Shown: piece by piece, positions 43,278-54,415 of the stretch
Layout: each line of letters begins with the position of its first letter
How positions within the stretch are numbered: the first letter of the stretch is position 1
Source of the DNA: Micromonospora cabrerizensis
GTDB lineage: Bacteria > Actinomycetota > Actinomycetes > Mycobacteriales > Micromonosporaceae
Direction of reading: 5' to 3'
NCBI RefSeq assembly: GCF_022230955.1
Contig: NZ_JAKKFI010000001.1
Span: forward strand, 1 to 64,000
DNA: 64,000 bases
The notes under the pieces: model-generated
Told to the model about the DNA's origin: nothing
Databases searched by the model: none
Seen by the model: the letters and a program-made list of their open reading frames with translations, nothing else
Translations under genes and position numbers: made by a program

Positions 43278-43955
43278 TCACCCGGTTTTGGAGCCCGGCA
43301 GCACCGGATCGGGCGCTTCGGTCACCGCGAAAACCACGACGTTGTCCCGGTAGTGCCCGCTGCGCCGGTCGAAGTCACCTCCGCAGGTGACCAGGCGCAG
43401 CTCCGCGCCGGGCGTCGGCCCGTAGACCGCGGCGGTCGGGAACTCGTCCTTGCGCGCACGGATCGACCCGGTCACCCGGAACGACAGCCGTTGCCCGCCG
43501 CGCCACACGTCGACCCGGTCGCCGGGCCGCAGCTCGCCGAGCCGGGCGAAGACCGCCGGGCCGCGTCGCGAGTCCAGGTGGCCGGCGAGCACGGCGGGGC
43601 CGGTGTCGCCGGGGGCCGGGCCGCCCCCGTACCAGCCGGCGGTGTGGAAGTCGGTCGGCGGGATCAGTGCACCGCCGCGGTCCAGGCCCAGCACCGTGAG
43701 CGCGGAGTCGACACCGATGCGCGGTACGCGTACTCGCGTGGGTGGACCCTGTGGCGTGGGCGCGGCGGCCACCGACGGGCAGTCTGCGGTGCAGCCGGGG
43801 TGCCAGATCGCGGCCGGTGGCGCCGGGCCGGTGGTGGCCAGCCCGACCCCGGTGCCGGCGGCCAGGCAGACCGCCGCGCCTGCCGCGACCAGCCCGACCA
43901 GCGGCACCCGGCGGTCGCGGTGCCGCCGGATCGACGGGTCGGGCCCGGTGGTCAC
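43278..43955 (-). CDS. Class E/F sortase
   Basis: About 225 residues. An N-terminal membrane anchor (about 15-40) precedes an extracellular sortase domain. Catalytic residues: His in AGHLDS, Cys in LVTCGGDF and Arg in YRDNVVVFA. It attaches surface proteins to the cell wall or acts as a housekeeping sortase. It overlaps the upstream DUF4397 gene by 4 nt, so the latter is its probable substrate. The long upstream frame is a shadow. Confidence 0.88.
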   Translation of the reverse strand: MTTGPDPSIRRHRDRRVPLVGLVAAGAAVCLAAGTGVGLATTGPAPPAAIWHPGCTADCPSVAAAPTPQGPPTRVRVPRIGVDSALTVLGLDRGGALIPPTDFHTAGWYGGGPAPGDTGPAVLAGHLDSRRGPAVFARLGELRPGDRVDVWRGGQRLSFRVTGSIRARKDEFPTAAVYGPTPGAELRLVTCGGDFDRRSGHYRDNVVVFAVTEAPDPVLPGSKTG

Positions 43956-44821
43956 CAGGTGGTGCGCCGCCGCCGGCGCCACATCAGCAGGCCCACCACG
44001 ACGGCCGCCGCGGCCAACCCGCCGGCCACCAGGGGGTACGCCCCGAGCCCGGTCGTGGCGGTGCCGCCAGCGCCGGTGTCCACCCCGCCCGCGGGAACGA
44101 CGGTGCCGCCCTCGGCGTCGCGGCGCAGCTCGGCGGTCAGCCCGCCCTGCTTCGCGTCGAGCACCAGCAGTGAGTAGACGGCACCGCCGACGAGCCGCAC
44201 CTCGGCGTCGGTGCTCGGCCCACCGGCACCCGTCAGCCGTAGCCGCCAACTGCCGGGGTCGACCTGCTGGTAGGCGGTCGTCGTCGCGAACTGCACGCCG
44301 TCGGCGATCATCGGCCCGTCGGCGGCGGCCACGTCGAGCACCGGGGTGCGCACGGAGGCCTGCACGACGCGCACCTTGGCCCGGCCCTGCGTGGGGGCGC
44401 TGAGGTCGTCGTTGAGCACCCGCAGCCCGAGATCGGCGTGTCGGCCGACGCCGGCCACCGTGTACGCCTCGCCGCTGGTCACCGCGACCTCGGTGGTGAG
44501 CACCGGGGGGTCGCTGGCGGGCGCGCCGGCCTCGCGCATCGCCACCGCGTAGCGCCCGGGTGCGAGTTCCAGGTAGTCGGAGACCACGCCGTAGCCGACC
44601 CCGGGGAAGACCCTCGGTTTCGCGGCGTCCGGCGCGGCCAGGTAGACGTCGACGGCCGGGGTGTCGGGGGAGAGGTGAGCCAGCCGGACGTAGCCGACGG
44701 TGTCGGCGCCGGTCGCGGCACCGGCCGGAACCGGGACGCCGGTGGCAGCCAGGGCGGTGGTGACCAGGAGCGCGCCGGAGCCGGCCAGCAGCCGGCGGGG
44801 AAGGGTGCGGAGCGTGTACAT
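43952..44821 (-). CDS. DUF4397 surface protein, probable sortase substrate
   Basis: About 289 residues: signal peptide (1-34, ending AGAA), DUF4397 domain(s) (about 40-240), Gly/Thr-rich linker, C-terminal hydrophobic helix (about 265-280) and an Arg-rich tail (RRRRR). This is the anchor layout of sortase substrates, but a canonical LPxTG is not obvious; TATTG precedes the helix. The adjacent overlapping sortase suggests it is anchored. ATG start with GGAGG 4 nt upstream. Confidence 0.85.
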   Translation of the reverse strand: MYTLRTLPRRLLAGSGALLVTTALAATGVPVPAGAATGADTVGYVRLAHLSPDTPAVDVYLAAPDAAKPRVFPGVGYGVVSDYLELAPGRYAVAMREAGAPASDPPVLTTEVAVTSGEAYTVAGVGRHADLGLRVLNDDLSAPTQGRAKVRVVQASVRTPVLDVAAADGPMIADGVQFATTTAYQQVDPGSWRLRLTGAGGPSTDAEVRLVGGAVYSLLVLDAKQGGLTAELRRDAEGGTVVPAGGVDTGAGGTATTGLGAYPLVAGGLAAAAVVVGLLMWRRRRRTTW

Positions 44822-44947
44822 GTCGCCTCCGGAAGCACTTTCGGTGAGCGGGCGGCAACCCAGAGAACAGGGTCCCGCGCACGGGACTGCAACGCAAGTT
44901 GCCGACGAGATGTTTCTCGGCGTGTCCTCGCCCGCTGTCGCCCCTCG

Positions 44948-45030
44948 GCGCCGCGCCCGACCCCCGGCGCGTCGCCCTCCGCGCCGCGCCCGACCCCCGG
45001 CGCGTCGCCCTCCGCGCCGCGCCCCCTCGC
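44948..45030. repeat. 33-nt tandem repeat, about 2.5 copies
   Basis: A 33-nt unit (44948-44980) repeats exactly at 44981-45013, and a partial third copy follows. It lies immediately beside repeat family D. Confidence 0.8.
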
Positions 45031-45032
45031 AG

Positions 45033-45106
45033 GATCCGCGCAACTTCGGCGAAACTGCTGCCTCGTTTCGTGTTGAGGCAGCAGTTTCCCCGAACCTGCG
45101 CGGATC
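45033..45106. repeat. Palindromic repeat family D
   Basis: A 32-nt arm (45033-45064) is complementary at 29 of 32 positions to the other arm (45075-45106) across a 10-nt loop; both outer ends are GATC. The only copy in this window. Confidence 0.85.
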
Positions 45107-45251
45107 TTGGCTCTTCGCGCGGGGCGCGGGGCGGGCGACGTGTCGCTACCCCTCGCGGACGGCCAGGAGGCCGAACAGGTCGAGGGCAGAGGTGCCGACG
45201 TCTGTCACTACGGGGCCGCCGCGGACGGCAGCGCTCGCCTATCCTCGATCG

Positions 45252-46853
45252 ATGCGGGATCGCCGGGTGGCGCTGGTGTGGGCGGCCTTCGTCGTCGTCG
45301 CGCTGGTGTCCTGTGCGCTCGTGCTGCGGCGCGATGACCGCCTCTCGGACCTGCACATCTACTACGGCGCACTGTCCGATCTGCACGCCGGTCGCCCGCT
45401 GTACGGGTTCGTGGCGGCCAACGGCGGTCCGTTCACGTACCCGCCGTTCGCCGCGCTCGTGCTGGCCCCGATCACGGCCGTGAGTGAGGGCGTACTCCAG
45501 GGGATCTGGCTGGTGGCGACGTGCGCGGCGGTCGTCGCCATCGCCGGGGCGGTCGGCGTCGCGCTGACCACCCGGCGGTCCCGGCGGCCGCTCGTGGTGG
45601 CGGTGGCCGCCACGGCGCTGATGCTCTCCGCGCCGGTGCAGAGCAATCTGCGCTTCGGTCAGGTCAGCATCTTCATCGTGCTGATGGCCCTGCTCGACGG
45701 GATGGGTGTCGTCCCGCCCCGGCTGCGCGGGGTGTTGGTGGGGGTCGCCGCGGCGATCAAGTTGACCCCGCTGCTGTTCGTGGTCTACTTCCTCGCCACG
45801 GGCCGCTACCGTGACGCCGGCCGCACGGTGGCGACGTTCCTGGCCTGCGCGGCTCTCGCCGCGGTGGTGTTGCCGGGGGAGAGCTGGACGTACTGGACCG
45901 AGGCCGTGCGGCAGACCTCGCGGATCGGCAACCTCGCCTCACTGGGCAATCAGTCCCTGCACGGGATGTTGCTGCGCGTCGGCGTCGACGAGGCGATGTT
46001 GCCCCTGCTCTGGGCCGGTCTGGTGGCACTCGTGTGCGCGGCGGCGCTGCTGCGGGCCCGACAGTTGACGGTGCGGGGCCGCCCGGGGCACGCGGCCGTG
46101 CTGGTCGGCTGCGCCACCGTCGCCGCGTCCCCGGTGTCCTGGACGCACCACCAGGTGTGGCCGGTGCTCGCCGCGATGCTGCTGATCGGCGCGTCCGGCG
46201 TCGCCCAGCGCGCCGCCGGCGTGGCGCTGCTCGCCGCCATGGTCGTCTCGTTGGGCGCGGTCCTCGGCCCGGTGTCGACACGGCCGGGCGTGCAGTTCCT
46301 CTTCGAGAACGCCCGCGCGGTCGGGGTGTGCCTGCTGTGCCTGGTCGGCTTCGGCGGCGTCGCGGTCGCCGCCACCCGAACGGCTCGCAGGCCGGCCGGC
46401 GCGCGGGGTTGGCTGCGGGTGGGCGTCACCGCCACGGTGGCGGTCGCGTTCTTCGCCGTGCAGCCGCTGCCCGCCGGAGCGGACCCCACCTTCAAGGCGT
46501 ACGCCCTCGACGACGTGGTCAACCCGCGATACTTCTTCGTCTGCCGTGGCCCGGCCGAGTGCGCCGCCTACGGCACCGACGCGCCGGTCACCTTCGGCAC
46601 CCGCGCCGAGAAGACGAAGGTACGGGTCAACGGCGTGGTCTCCCCGCAGGTGACCCGCCTGGAGTACTACTCCGCGCCCGGCGGGGCGCCCCGGGCCATC
46701 CCGCTGCTCGACGCGTACCCGGGTAGCCGGACGTTCTCGTTCCGCTCGGCGCACATGGCACAGGGGCGGCTCGTCGCGTACGCCTCGGACGGCCAGCCGA
46801 TCGCCAGCTACGACGAGGAACTGGCCGCCGCCCTCCGTACGACCACCCGGTAG
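45252..46853 (+). CDS. GT87 (DUF2029) mannosyltransferase with extra C-terminal domain
   Basis: About 533 residues. About ten membrane helices (residues 1-410) make up a GT87 alpha-1,2-mannosyltransferase-like core; conserved DLHIYYGAL near residue 32 carries the catalytic Asp of polyprenyl-phosphate-mannose GT-C enzymes. An extra about 125-residue C-terminal region (about 405-533) is predicted outside the membrane and contains two Cys (CRGPAEC). It probably adds mannose branches to lipoglycans in the periplasm (Rv2181 counterpart). ATG start at MRDRRVAL. Confidence 0.85.
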   Translation: MRDRRVALVWAAFVVVALVSCALVLRRDDRLSDLHIYYGALSDLHAGRPLYGFVAANGGPFTYPPFAALVLAPITAVSEGVLQGIWLVATCAAVVAIAGAVGVALTTRRSRRPLVVAVAATALMLSAPVQSNLRFGQVSIFIVLMALLDGMGVVPPRLRGVLVGVAAAIKLTPLLFVVYFLATGRYRDAGRTVATFLACAALAAVVLPGESWTYWTEAVRQTSRIGNLASLGNQSLHGMLLRVGVDEAMLPLLWAGLVALVCAAALLRARQLTVRGRPGHAAVLVGCATVAASPVSWTHHQVWPVLAAMLLIGASGVAQRAAGVALLAAMVVSLGAVLGPVSTRPGVQFLFENARAVGVCLLCLVGFGGVAVAATRTARRPAGARGWLRVGVTATVAVAFFAVQPLPAGADPTFKAYALDDVVNPRYFFVCRGPAECAAYGTDAPVTFGTRAEKTKVRVNGVVSPQVTRLEYYSAPGGAPRAIPLLDAYPGSRTFSFRSAHMAQGRLVAYASDGQPIASYDEELAAALRTTTR

Positions 46854-46880
46854 GTGAGCGGGGGAGGGCGGCGGGTCAGC

Positions 46881-47555
46881 TCAGCGGGTCGCGGCGGCCA
46901 GGGCGGTGCGCAGCTTGTCGGCGTCACCCGGTGCGGGGTGCTCCCAGTCGGTCGGGCTGGCGGAGTAGAGCGTGCCGTACGCCGGGGTGTCCGGCTGGTA
47001 GCGCCACCCCTCGGCCAACGGGCCGACGTCCACCGCGTCGTAGCCGATCCGGTCCAGGAAGGCGGTCACCTCGGCCTTCGCGGCGTCGTCGTCGCCCGCG
47101 ATGGCGAGGGCGCTGCGGTCGGCCGCGCCGGACGGGCGGGGGAGCGCGGCAAGGCCCTTGTAGTAGATGTTGTTGAAGACCTTGACCACCCGCGAGTCCG
47201 GCAGGTGCCGCTGGAGCAGTTCACTGCTGGTGGTCTCGCCGGAGTCCAGCTCGGGGAAGGTCCCGTCGCGCTGCGGGTAGTAGTTGTTGGTGTCGATGAC
47301 GACCTTGCCGGCCAGTGGCTCGACGGGCACCGCGCGGTACGCCTTCAGCGGCACGGTGACCACCACCAGGTCCCCGACCTGCGCCGCGTCCTGCGCCGTG
47401 CCGGCACTCGCGTGCTCGCCCAGCTCGTCGGCGAGGTCCTTCAGCGTCTCGGGGCCCCGCGAGTTGCTCAGCACCACGTCGTAGCCGGCGTCCACCGCCA
47501 GCCGGGCCAGGGTGCCGCCGATGTTGCCACTGCCGATCAGTCCCACAGTTGTCAT
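46881..47555 (-). CDS. NADPH-dependent F420 reductase-like oxidoreductase
   Basis: About 224 residues. The N-terminal Rossmann motif GLIGSGNIGGTLARLA is typical of F420H2:NADP oxidoreductases and NAD-binding F420 reductase (PF03807) proteins. The SNSRGPE motif binds the NADP 2'-phosphate. It may exchange electrons between F420 and NADP; the substrate is inferred from the family. ATG start (MTTVGLIGSG). Confidence 0.88.
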   Translation of the reverse strand: MTTVGLIGSGNIGGTLARLAVDAGYDVVLSNSRGPETLKDLADELGEHASAGTAQDAAQVGDLVVVTVPLKAYRAVPVEPLAGKVVIDTNNYYPQRDGTFPELDSGETTSSELLQRHLPDSRVVKVFNNIYYKGLAALPRPSGAADRSALAIAGDDDAAKAEVTAFLDRIGYDAVDVGPLAEGWRYQPDTPAYGTLYSASPTDWEHPAPGDADKLRTALAAATR

Positions 47556-47652
47556 GTTCGTTCCCAACTCCGTCCACCCACGACCCATTCCCGACCGAGG
47601 TGGTGGGTTATTCCGGTTACCCGGAGTCGACCGGCTGCGCAGACTGCCGGGA

Positions 47653-47815
47653 ATGCGCTGTCTCGTCGAGGACCTCGCGACCTTCGCCGTCACGGCGGGT
47701 GTCTGGCTGCGCCGCGAGCCCGTCCTGCACAACGTACTGCTCACACGTGTCGCCGACCGGGTCTCCGCGGACGTGCCACTCTCCGGTGACGGGCGGTCGC
47801 CGCGTCCGCAGAGGT
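47653..47815 (+). pseudogene. Possible truncated GNAT acetyltransferase remnant
   Basis: Reading from an ATG at 47653, the first about 50 residues (MRCLVEDLATFA...WLRREPVLHNVLLT) resemble the N-terminus of actinobacterial GNAT-family acetyltransferases (DPA.F...G.WL...PV.NTV). The similarity stops where repeat family B begins (47816). No full acetyltransferase is present, so this may be a gene decayed or cut at the repeat. The similarity is short and unconfirmed. Confidence 0.4.
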
Positions 47816-47873
47816 GTGATCAAGAGGTTTGTGTCGGGAACGGGCGCCGGGCTGACGCGAACCTCTTGATCAC
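47816..47873. repeat. Palindromic repeat family B, copy 1
   Basis: 20-nt arms (47816-47835 and 47854-47873) match at 18 of 20 positions; the two differences are G-U-compatible. Outer sequence GTGATCAAGAGG. It lies 5 nt from the glutathione peroxidase stop codon and next to the GNAT remnant. Confidence 0.85.
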
Positions 47874-47878
47874 CGCTC

Positions 47879-48367
47879 TCAGGCGGGGAGGGCCTTGTCG
47901 ATCGCTGCCTGGAGGTCGGCGGAGTCGGGGGTGACCGTGGGGGCGAAGCGGGCGGCGACCGTGCCGTCCGGGGCCACCAGGAACTTCTCGAAGTTCCACC
48001 GGACGTCCCCGGTGTGCCCGTCGGCGTCCGGGGTGTCCACCAGCGCGGCGTAGAGCGGGTGCCGGTCGGGGCCGTTGACGTCGACCTTCTCGGTCAGCGG
48101 GAAGGTCACCCCGTAGTTGACCTGGCAGAAGTCGCTGATCTCGGCGGCGCTGCCGGGCTCCTGCCCGGCGAACTGGTTGCACGGCACGCCGAGCACCACG
48201 AGGCCACGGTCGGCGTAGGTGTCCGCGAGCGTCTGGAGGCCGGCGTACTGCGGGGTGAGGCCGCAGCGGGAGGCCACGTTGACGACCAGCAACGCCTTGC
48301 CGCGGTAGCGGGCCAGGTCGGCGGGCCCGCCGTTGAGGGCGTCGATCGGGATGTCGAAGACGGTCAT
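47879..48367 (-). CDS. Glutathione peroxidase-family thiol peroxidase
   Basis: 162 residues, a Cys-type enzyme (peroxidatic Cys35 in RCGLT). The catalytic Gln lies in NQFAGQEPG, and the Trp-Asn pair lies in WNFEKFL. It reduces hydroperoxides; in actinobacteria, which lack glutathione, thioredoxin or mycothiol probably serves as donor. ATG start (MTVFDIPIDA). Confidence 0.93.
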   Translation of the reverse strand: MTVFDIPIDALNGGPADLARYRGKALLVVNVASRCGLTPQYAGLQTLADTYADRGLVVLGVPCNQFAGQEPGSAAEISDFCQVNYGVTFPLTEKVDVNGPDRHPLYAALVDTPDADGHTGDVRWNFEKFLVAPDGTVAARFAPTVTPDSADLQAAIDKALPA

Positions 48368-48457
48368 GGGCCGAGGCTACGCGCCGGCCGGGCACCGACC
48401 CCTGGTGGGCGCAGCGTACGCACTCCGTGCACCAGGAGAAATCGAAACATGGACATC

Positions 48458-48513
48458 TTGACGAACTGATGACGCCGTGAGTACCGTCTCACCATCTCTT
48501 TTGGAAAGTTTCC
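48458..48513 (+). promoter_or_regulatory. Chitinase promoter with GGAAAGTTTCC palindrome
   Basis: A -35-like TTGACG (48458-48463) and a -10-like TACCGT (48482-48487) are 18 nt apart. An 11-bp palindrome GGAAAGTTTCC (48503-48513) lies just downstream, where a repressor would block initiation. It differs from the known DasR site (TGGTCTAGACCA type). Confidence 0.55.
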
Positions 48514-48534
48514 TAACAGTTCGGGAGACGCCTC

Positions 48535-50160
<1,626 letters not shown>

Positions 50161-50186
50161 GCCGACGGCCGACGCGTCACCCACAC

Positions 50187-50262
50187 GGCGGGGAGGGGCC
50201 CGCACCGTCCCTCCCCGCCCGTGACACCACGACCCGGCCGGCGCCCAGCGTCGGCCGGGTCG
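50187..50262 (+). terminator. Tandem hairpin terminators after chitinase
   Basis: Two perfect 11-bp stems: 50187-50197 with 50209-50219, and 50230-50240 with 50252-50262. Each has an 11-nt loop. Confidence 0.8.
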
Positions 50263-50347
50263 CCGTCGTTGGGCTGGCCCAGCTCGATGTGGCAGACTCG
50301 CGGCTCGGCACGTCTCGATCTCGATGGCACCGGCGACGGAGGTGGTC

Positions 50348-50881
50348 ATGCGTCCGACCCACCGCAGGCTGGCGGCAACCGCCGCCGGGCTGGTGCTGCT
50401 GCCGGTCGCCCTGGTCGGCTGCGGGATCGGCGGCGACGACGACACCAAGGACGAGCCCACGCCCAAGCCCGCGCGGGCCCCCGCCGAGGAGGCCGCCGCC
50501 CGCTCCCGCGAGCGCGTGCAGGCGTACCTCGACGCGATGACCGCGAAGGACGTCGCCGCCGGCCGGAGCCAGCTCTGCGCACTCCTGCACGACGGCTTCG
50601 ACCTGGGTGCCACCGGCCCCAACGGTGACTTCGCCGACCACTTCCAGGTGCCCGAGACGGCCATCACCGACATCCGGTCCGGCCCACTGGGCCAGGAGGT
50701 CAGCGTCTCGGTCTCGGTCACCGCCGGCAAGAGCACCGTCACCCGGGCGCTGGTGTTCACCGTGACGCGCGACGGCAGCGACTGGTGCATCGCCGCGGAG
50801 GCGCCCGCCGGCCCGCCGCCGGCCGGCTCGTCGAGTGCCGGCCCACCCCCGACCGGCGTCGCCCCGACCCGCGCGTCCTGA
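50348..50881 (+). CDS. Lipoprotein of unknown function
   Basis: About 177 residues. The N-terminal signal ends in a lipobox (LVGC, Cys near residue 26), so it is predicted to be lipid-anchored. A charged linker precedes a small alpha/beta domain of DUF4878/NTF2-like look (ERVQAYLDAMTAKDVAA...), and the C-terminus is Pro/Ser-rich. ATG start with GGAGG 7 nt upstream. Confidence 0.75.
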   Translation: MRPTHRRLAATAAGLVLLPVALVGCGIGGDDDTKDEPTPKPARAPAEEAAARSRERVQAYLDAMTAKDVAAGRSQLCALLHDGFDLGATGPNGDFADHFQVPETAITDIRSGPLGQEVSVSVSVTAGKSTVTRALVFTVTRDGSDWCIAAEAPAGPPPAGSSSAGPPPTGVAPTRAS

Positions 50882-52375
<1,494 letters not shown>

Positions 52376-52413
52376 GCTTGCGAGCCCCGCAGTCGGCAGC
52401 CGAAAGGACGACA

Positions 52414-53448
52414 GTGGCTGATCTTTTTGTGGACCTGCGTTCCGACACGGTGACCCGGCCCACCGCCGGGATGCGGGAGGCGATGGCCACCGCCGAGGTC
52501 GGTGACGACGTCTACGGCGAGGACCCGACCGTCAACGCGCTGGAGGCCGAGGTCGCCGCGTTGTTCGGGCACGAGGCGGCGCTGTTCGCCCCGAGCGGGT
52601 CGATGGCCAACCAGATCGCCCTGCAACTGCTGGTGTCGCCCGGCGACGAGCTGCTCTGCGACGCGGACGCGCACGTGGTCACGTACGAGATCGGTGCCGC
52701 GGCCGCGTACGGCGGGATCTCCTCGCGGACCTGGCCTGCGGTCGGCGCGAACATCGACCCGGAGGCGGTGGCCGGGATGATCCGGCCGGACGGCTACTTC
52801 GCCGTTCCCACCCGTGCGATCGCCGTCGAGCAGACCCACAACCGGGGCGGTGGCGGGGTGATTCCGCTGGCCACCCTGCGGGATCTGCGGGGGGTTGCCG
52901 ACGAGGCGGGTGTCGCGCTGCACTGCGACGGCGCCCGGATCTGGCACGCGCACGTCGCGGACGGGGTGCCCCTGATCGAGTACGGCCGGCTCTTCGACAC
53001 GCTGTCGGTGTGCCTCTCCAAGGGCCTCGGCGCGCCGGTCGGCTCACTGGTGGTGGGCAGTGCGGACAAGATCGAGCGAGCGCGGATGATCCGTAAGCGG
53101 ATGGGCGGCGGTATGCGTCAGGCCGGCATCCTCGCCGCGGCCGGCCGGTACGCGCTCGCGCACCACGTCGACCGGCTGGCCGACGACCACGCCAGGGCCG
53201 CCCGGCTCGCCGAGGCGGTCGCGCCGTTCGGCGTGCTGGCCACCACGGCCCGCACCAACCTGGTGGCACTGGATCTGACCAAGCACGCGGTGGACGCGCG
53301 TACCCTGGCCGCCGCCGCGCGGGCCGAGGGCGTACTCATCTCGGTGCTCGGCCCCCGCAGCGCCCGCCTGGTCACGCACCTGGGCCTCGACGACGCGGCC
53401 ATCGACCGCGCGGTCGCGGCCCTGCCCCGCGTCCTCGCCGCGTCCTGA
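52414..53448 (+). CDS. Low-specificity L-threonine aldolase
   Basis: About 344 residues of the PLP-dependent beta-eliminating lyase family. [12 protein letters not shown] at the N-terminus, [10 protein letters not shown], and the PLP Lys in [12 protein letters not shown] are diagnostic. It cleaves threonine to glycine and acetaldehyde. GTG start after AAAGGA. Confidence 0.93.
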   Translation: MADLFVDLRSDTVTRPTAGMREAMATAEVGDDVYGEDPTVNALEAEVAALFGHEAALFAPSGSMANQIALQLLVSPGDELLCDADAHVVTYEIGAAAAYGGISSRTWPAVGANIDPEAVAGMIRPDGYFAVPTRAIAVEQTHNRGGGGVIPLATLRDLRGVADEAGVALHCDGARIWHAHVADGVPLIEYGRLFDTLSVCLSKGLGAPVGSLVVGSADKIERARMIRKRMGGGMRQAGILAAAGRYALAHHVDRLADDHARAARLAEAVAPFGVLATTARTNLVALDLTKHAVDARTLAAAARAEGVLISVLGPRSARLVTHLGLDDAAIDRAVAALPRVLAAS

Positions 53449-53475
53449 CCTCCGGCCGGCGCCCTTCCACGGCCT

Positions 53476-53535
53476 GGTGATCAAGAGCTTTGCGTCAGAT
53501 TCCGGTCTCCGGATGACGCAAACCTCTTGATCACC
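53476..53535. repeat. Palindromic repeat family B, copy 2
   Basis: 22-nt arms (53476-53497 and 53514-53535) with one mismatch; the 16-nt loop holds a nested 5-bp hairpin. It lies in the convergent gap between threonine aldolase and endonuclease IV; the endonuclease stop codon falls inside the right arm. Confidence 0.9.
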
Positions 53536-54415
53536 GAGGTGGGGTGGGGGGTGGGGTCAGGCGGGTCAGCGTCGTTATGTCGGCGGTGTGGCCGATCTGC
53601 TTCTCGCTCGGGGTCTCCACGACGACGGGGACGCCGGCGGTGGCGGGGTGGGTCATCAGCTCCGCGAAGGCGGGCTCGCCGATGGTGCCCTTGCCGATGT
53701 TCTCGTGCCGGTCCCGGGTGGAGCCGCACAGATCCTTCGAGTCGTTGGCGTGGACCAGTCGCAGCCGGTCCGCGCCGACCGTGGCCACCAGTGTGTCCAG
53801 CGTCGCCGTCATGCCGCCCTCGACCGCCAGGTCGTGACCGGCCGCCCAGGCGTGGCAGGTGTCGAAGCAGACCCCGAGCATCGGGTGCCGGTCCACCGCG
53901 TCCAGGTAGGGCCCGAGCTGCTCCACGCGGGAGGCGAGTGAGCGGCCTCCGCCCGCGCTCGGCTCGACCAGCAGCATCGGCCCGCCAGCGTCGGCGGCCC
54001 AGTCGAGCAGCGGCAGCAGCTCCTGGCGGACCTGTCGCATCGCCGCCTCGGCGTACCCCTCGTCCACCGAGCTGCCGGCGTGGAACACCACCGCCCGAGC
54101 ACCGATCGCCACGCCCCGACGCAGCGCGTGCGCCAGGGTCTGTGCCGACCTCTCGACCGTGGCCGGGGTGGGCGAGCCGAGGTTGACCAGCAGCGAGGCG
54201 TGGATGAACGCCGGGATGCCCCGCTCGGCGCAGCCGTCACGGAACAGGGCGTCCTGCACGGGGTCACCGTTGGGCAGTGCCCAGCCCCGCGAGTTGGAGA
54301 CGTAGACCTGCACCACCTGGGCGCCGGTCGCGTCGGCGTACGGCAGGGCGGCCTTGGCCAGCCCACCGGAGGTCGGGGTGTGCGCGCCCACCGGACGCGA
54401 GGTGACCGCCGGCAT
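53531..54415 (-). CDS. nfo: Deoxyribonuclease IV (AP endonuclease)
   Basis: About 294 residues of the AP endonuclease family 2 TIM barrel. Zinc-site motifs: VGAHTPTSGG, FHAGSS, LLVEPSAGG, GVCFDTCHAWAAGHD, HANDSK, H in RDRHENIGKGTIG and VVETPSE. It incises DNA at abasic sites. ATG start overlaps the kinase stop codon by 1 nt (TGATG). Confidence 0.95.
   Translation of the reverse strand: MPAVTSRPVGAHTPTSGGLAKAALPYADATGAQVVQVYVSNSRGWALPNGDPVQDALFRDGCAERGIPAFIHASLLVNLGSPTPATVERSAQTLAHALRRGVAIGARAVVFHAGSSVDEGYAEAAMRQVRQELLPLLDWAADAGGPMLLVEPSAGGGRSLASRVEQLGPYLDAVDRHPMLGVCFDTCHAWAAGHDLAVEGGMTATLDTLVATVGADRLRLVHANDSKDLCGSTRDRHENIGKGTIGEPAFAELMTHPATAGVPVVVETPSEKQIGHTADITTLTRLTPPPTPPR

Larger units (their letters stand above)
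44822..45251. other. Divergent intergenic region with repeats
   Basis: 430 nt between the DUF4397 gene and the GT87 gene. It contains a 33-nt tandem array (44948-45030) and the inverted repeat of family D (45033-45106). No credible gene or confidently placed promoter. Confidence 0.5.

Noticed and set aside
43278..45386. 702-residue minus-strand frame through the sortase and the DUF4397 gene
   Set aside because: The upstream part is antisense/alternative-frame shadow of the DUF4397 gene; the sortase begins at 43955.
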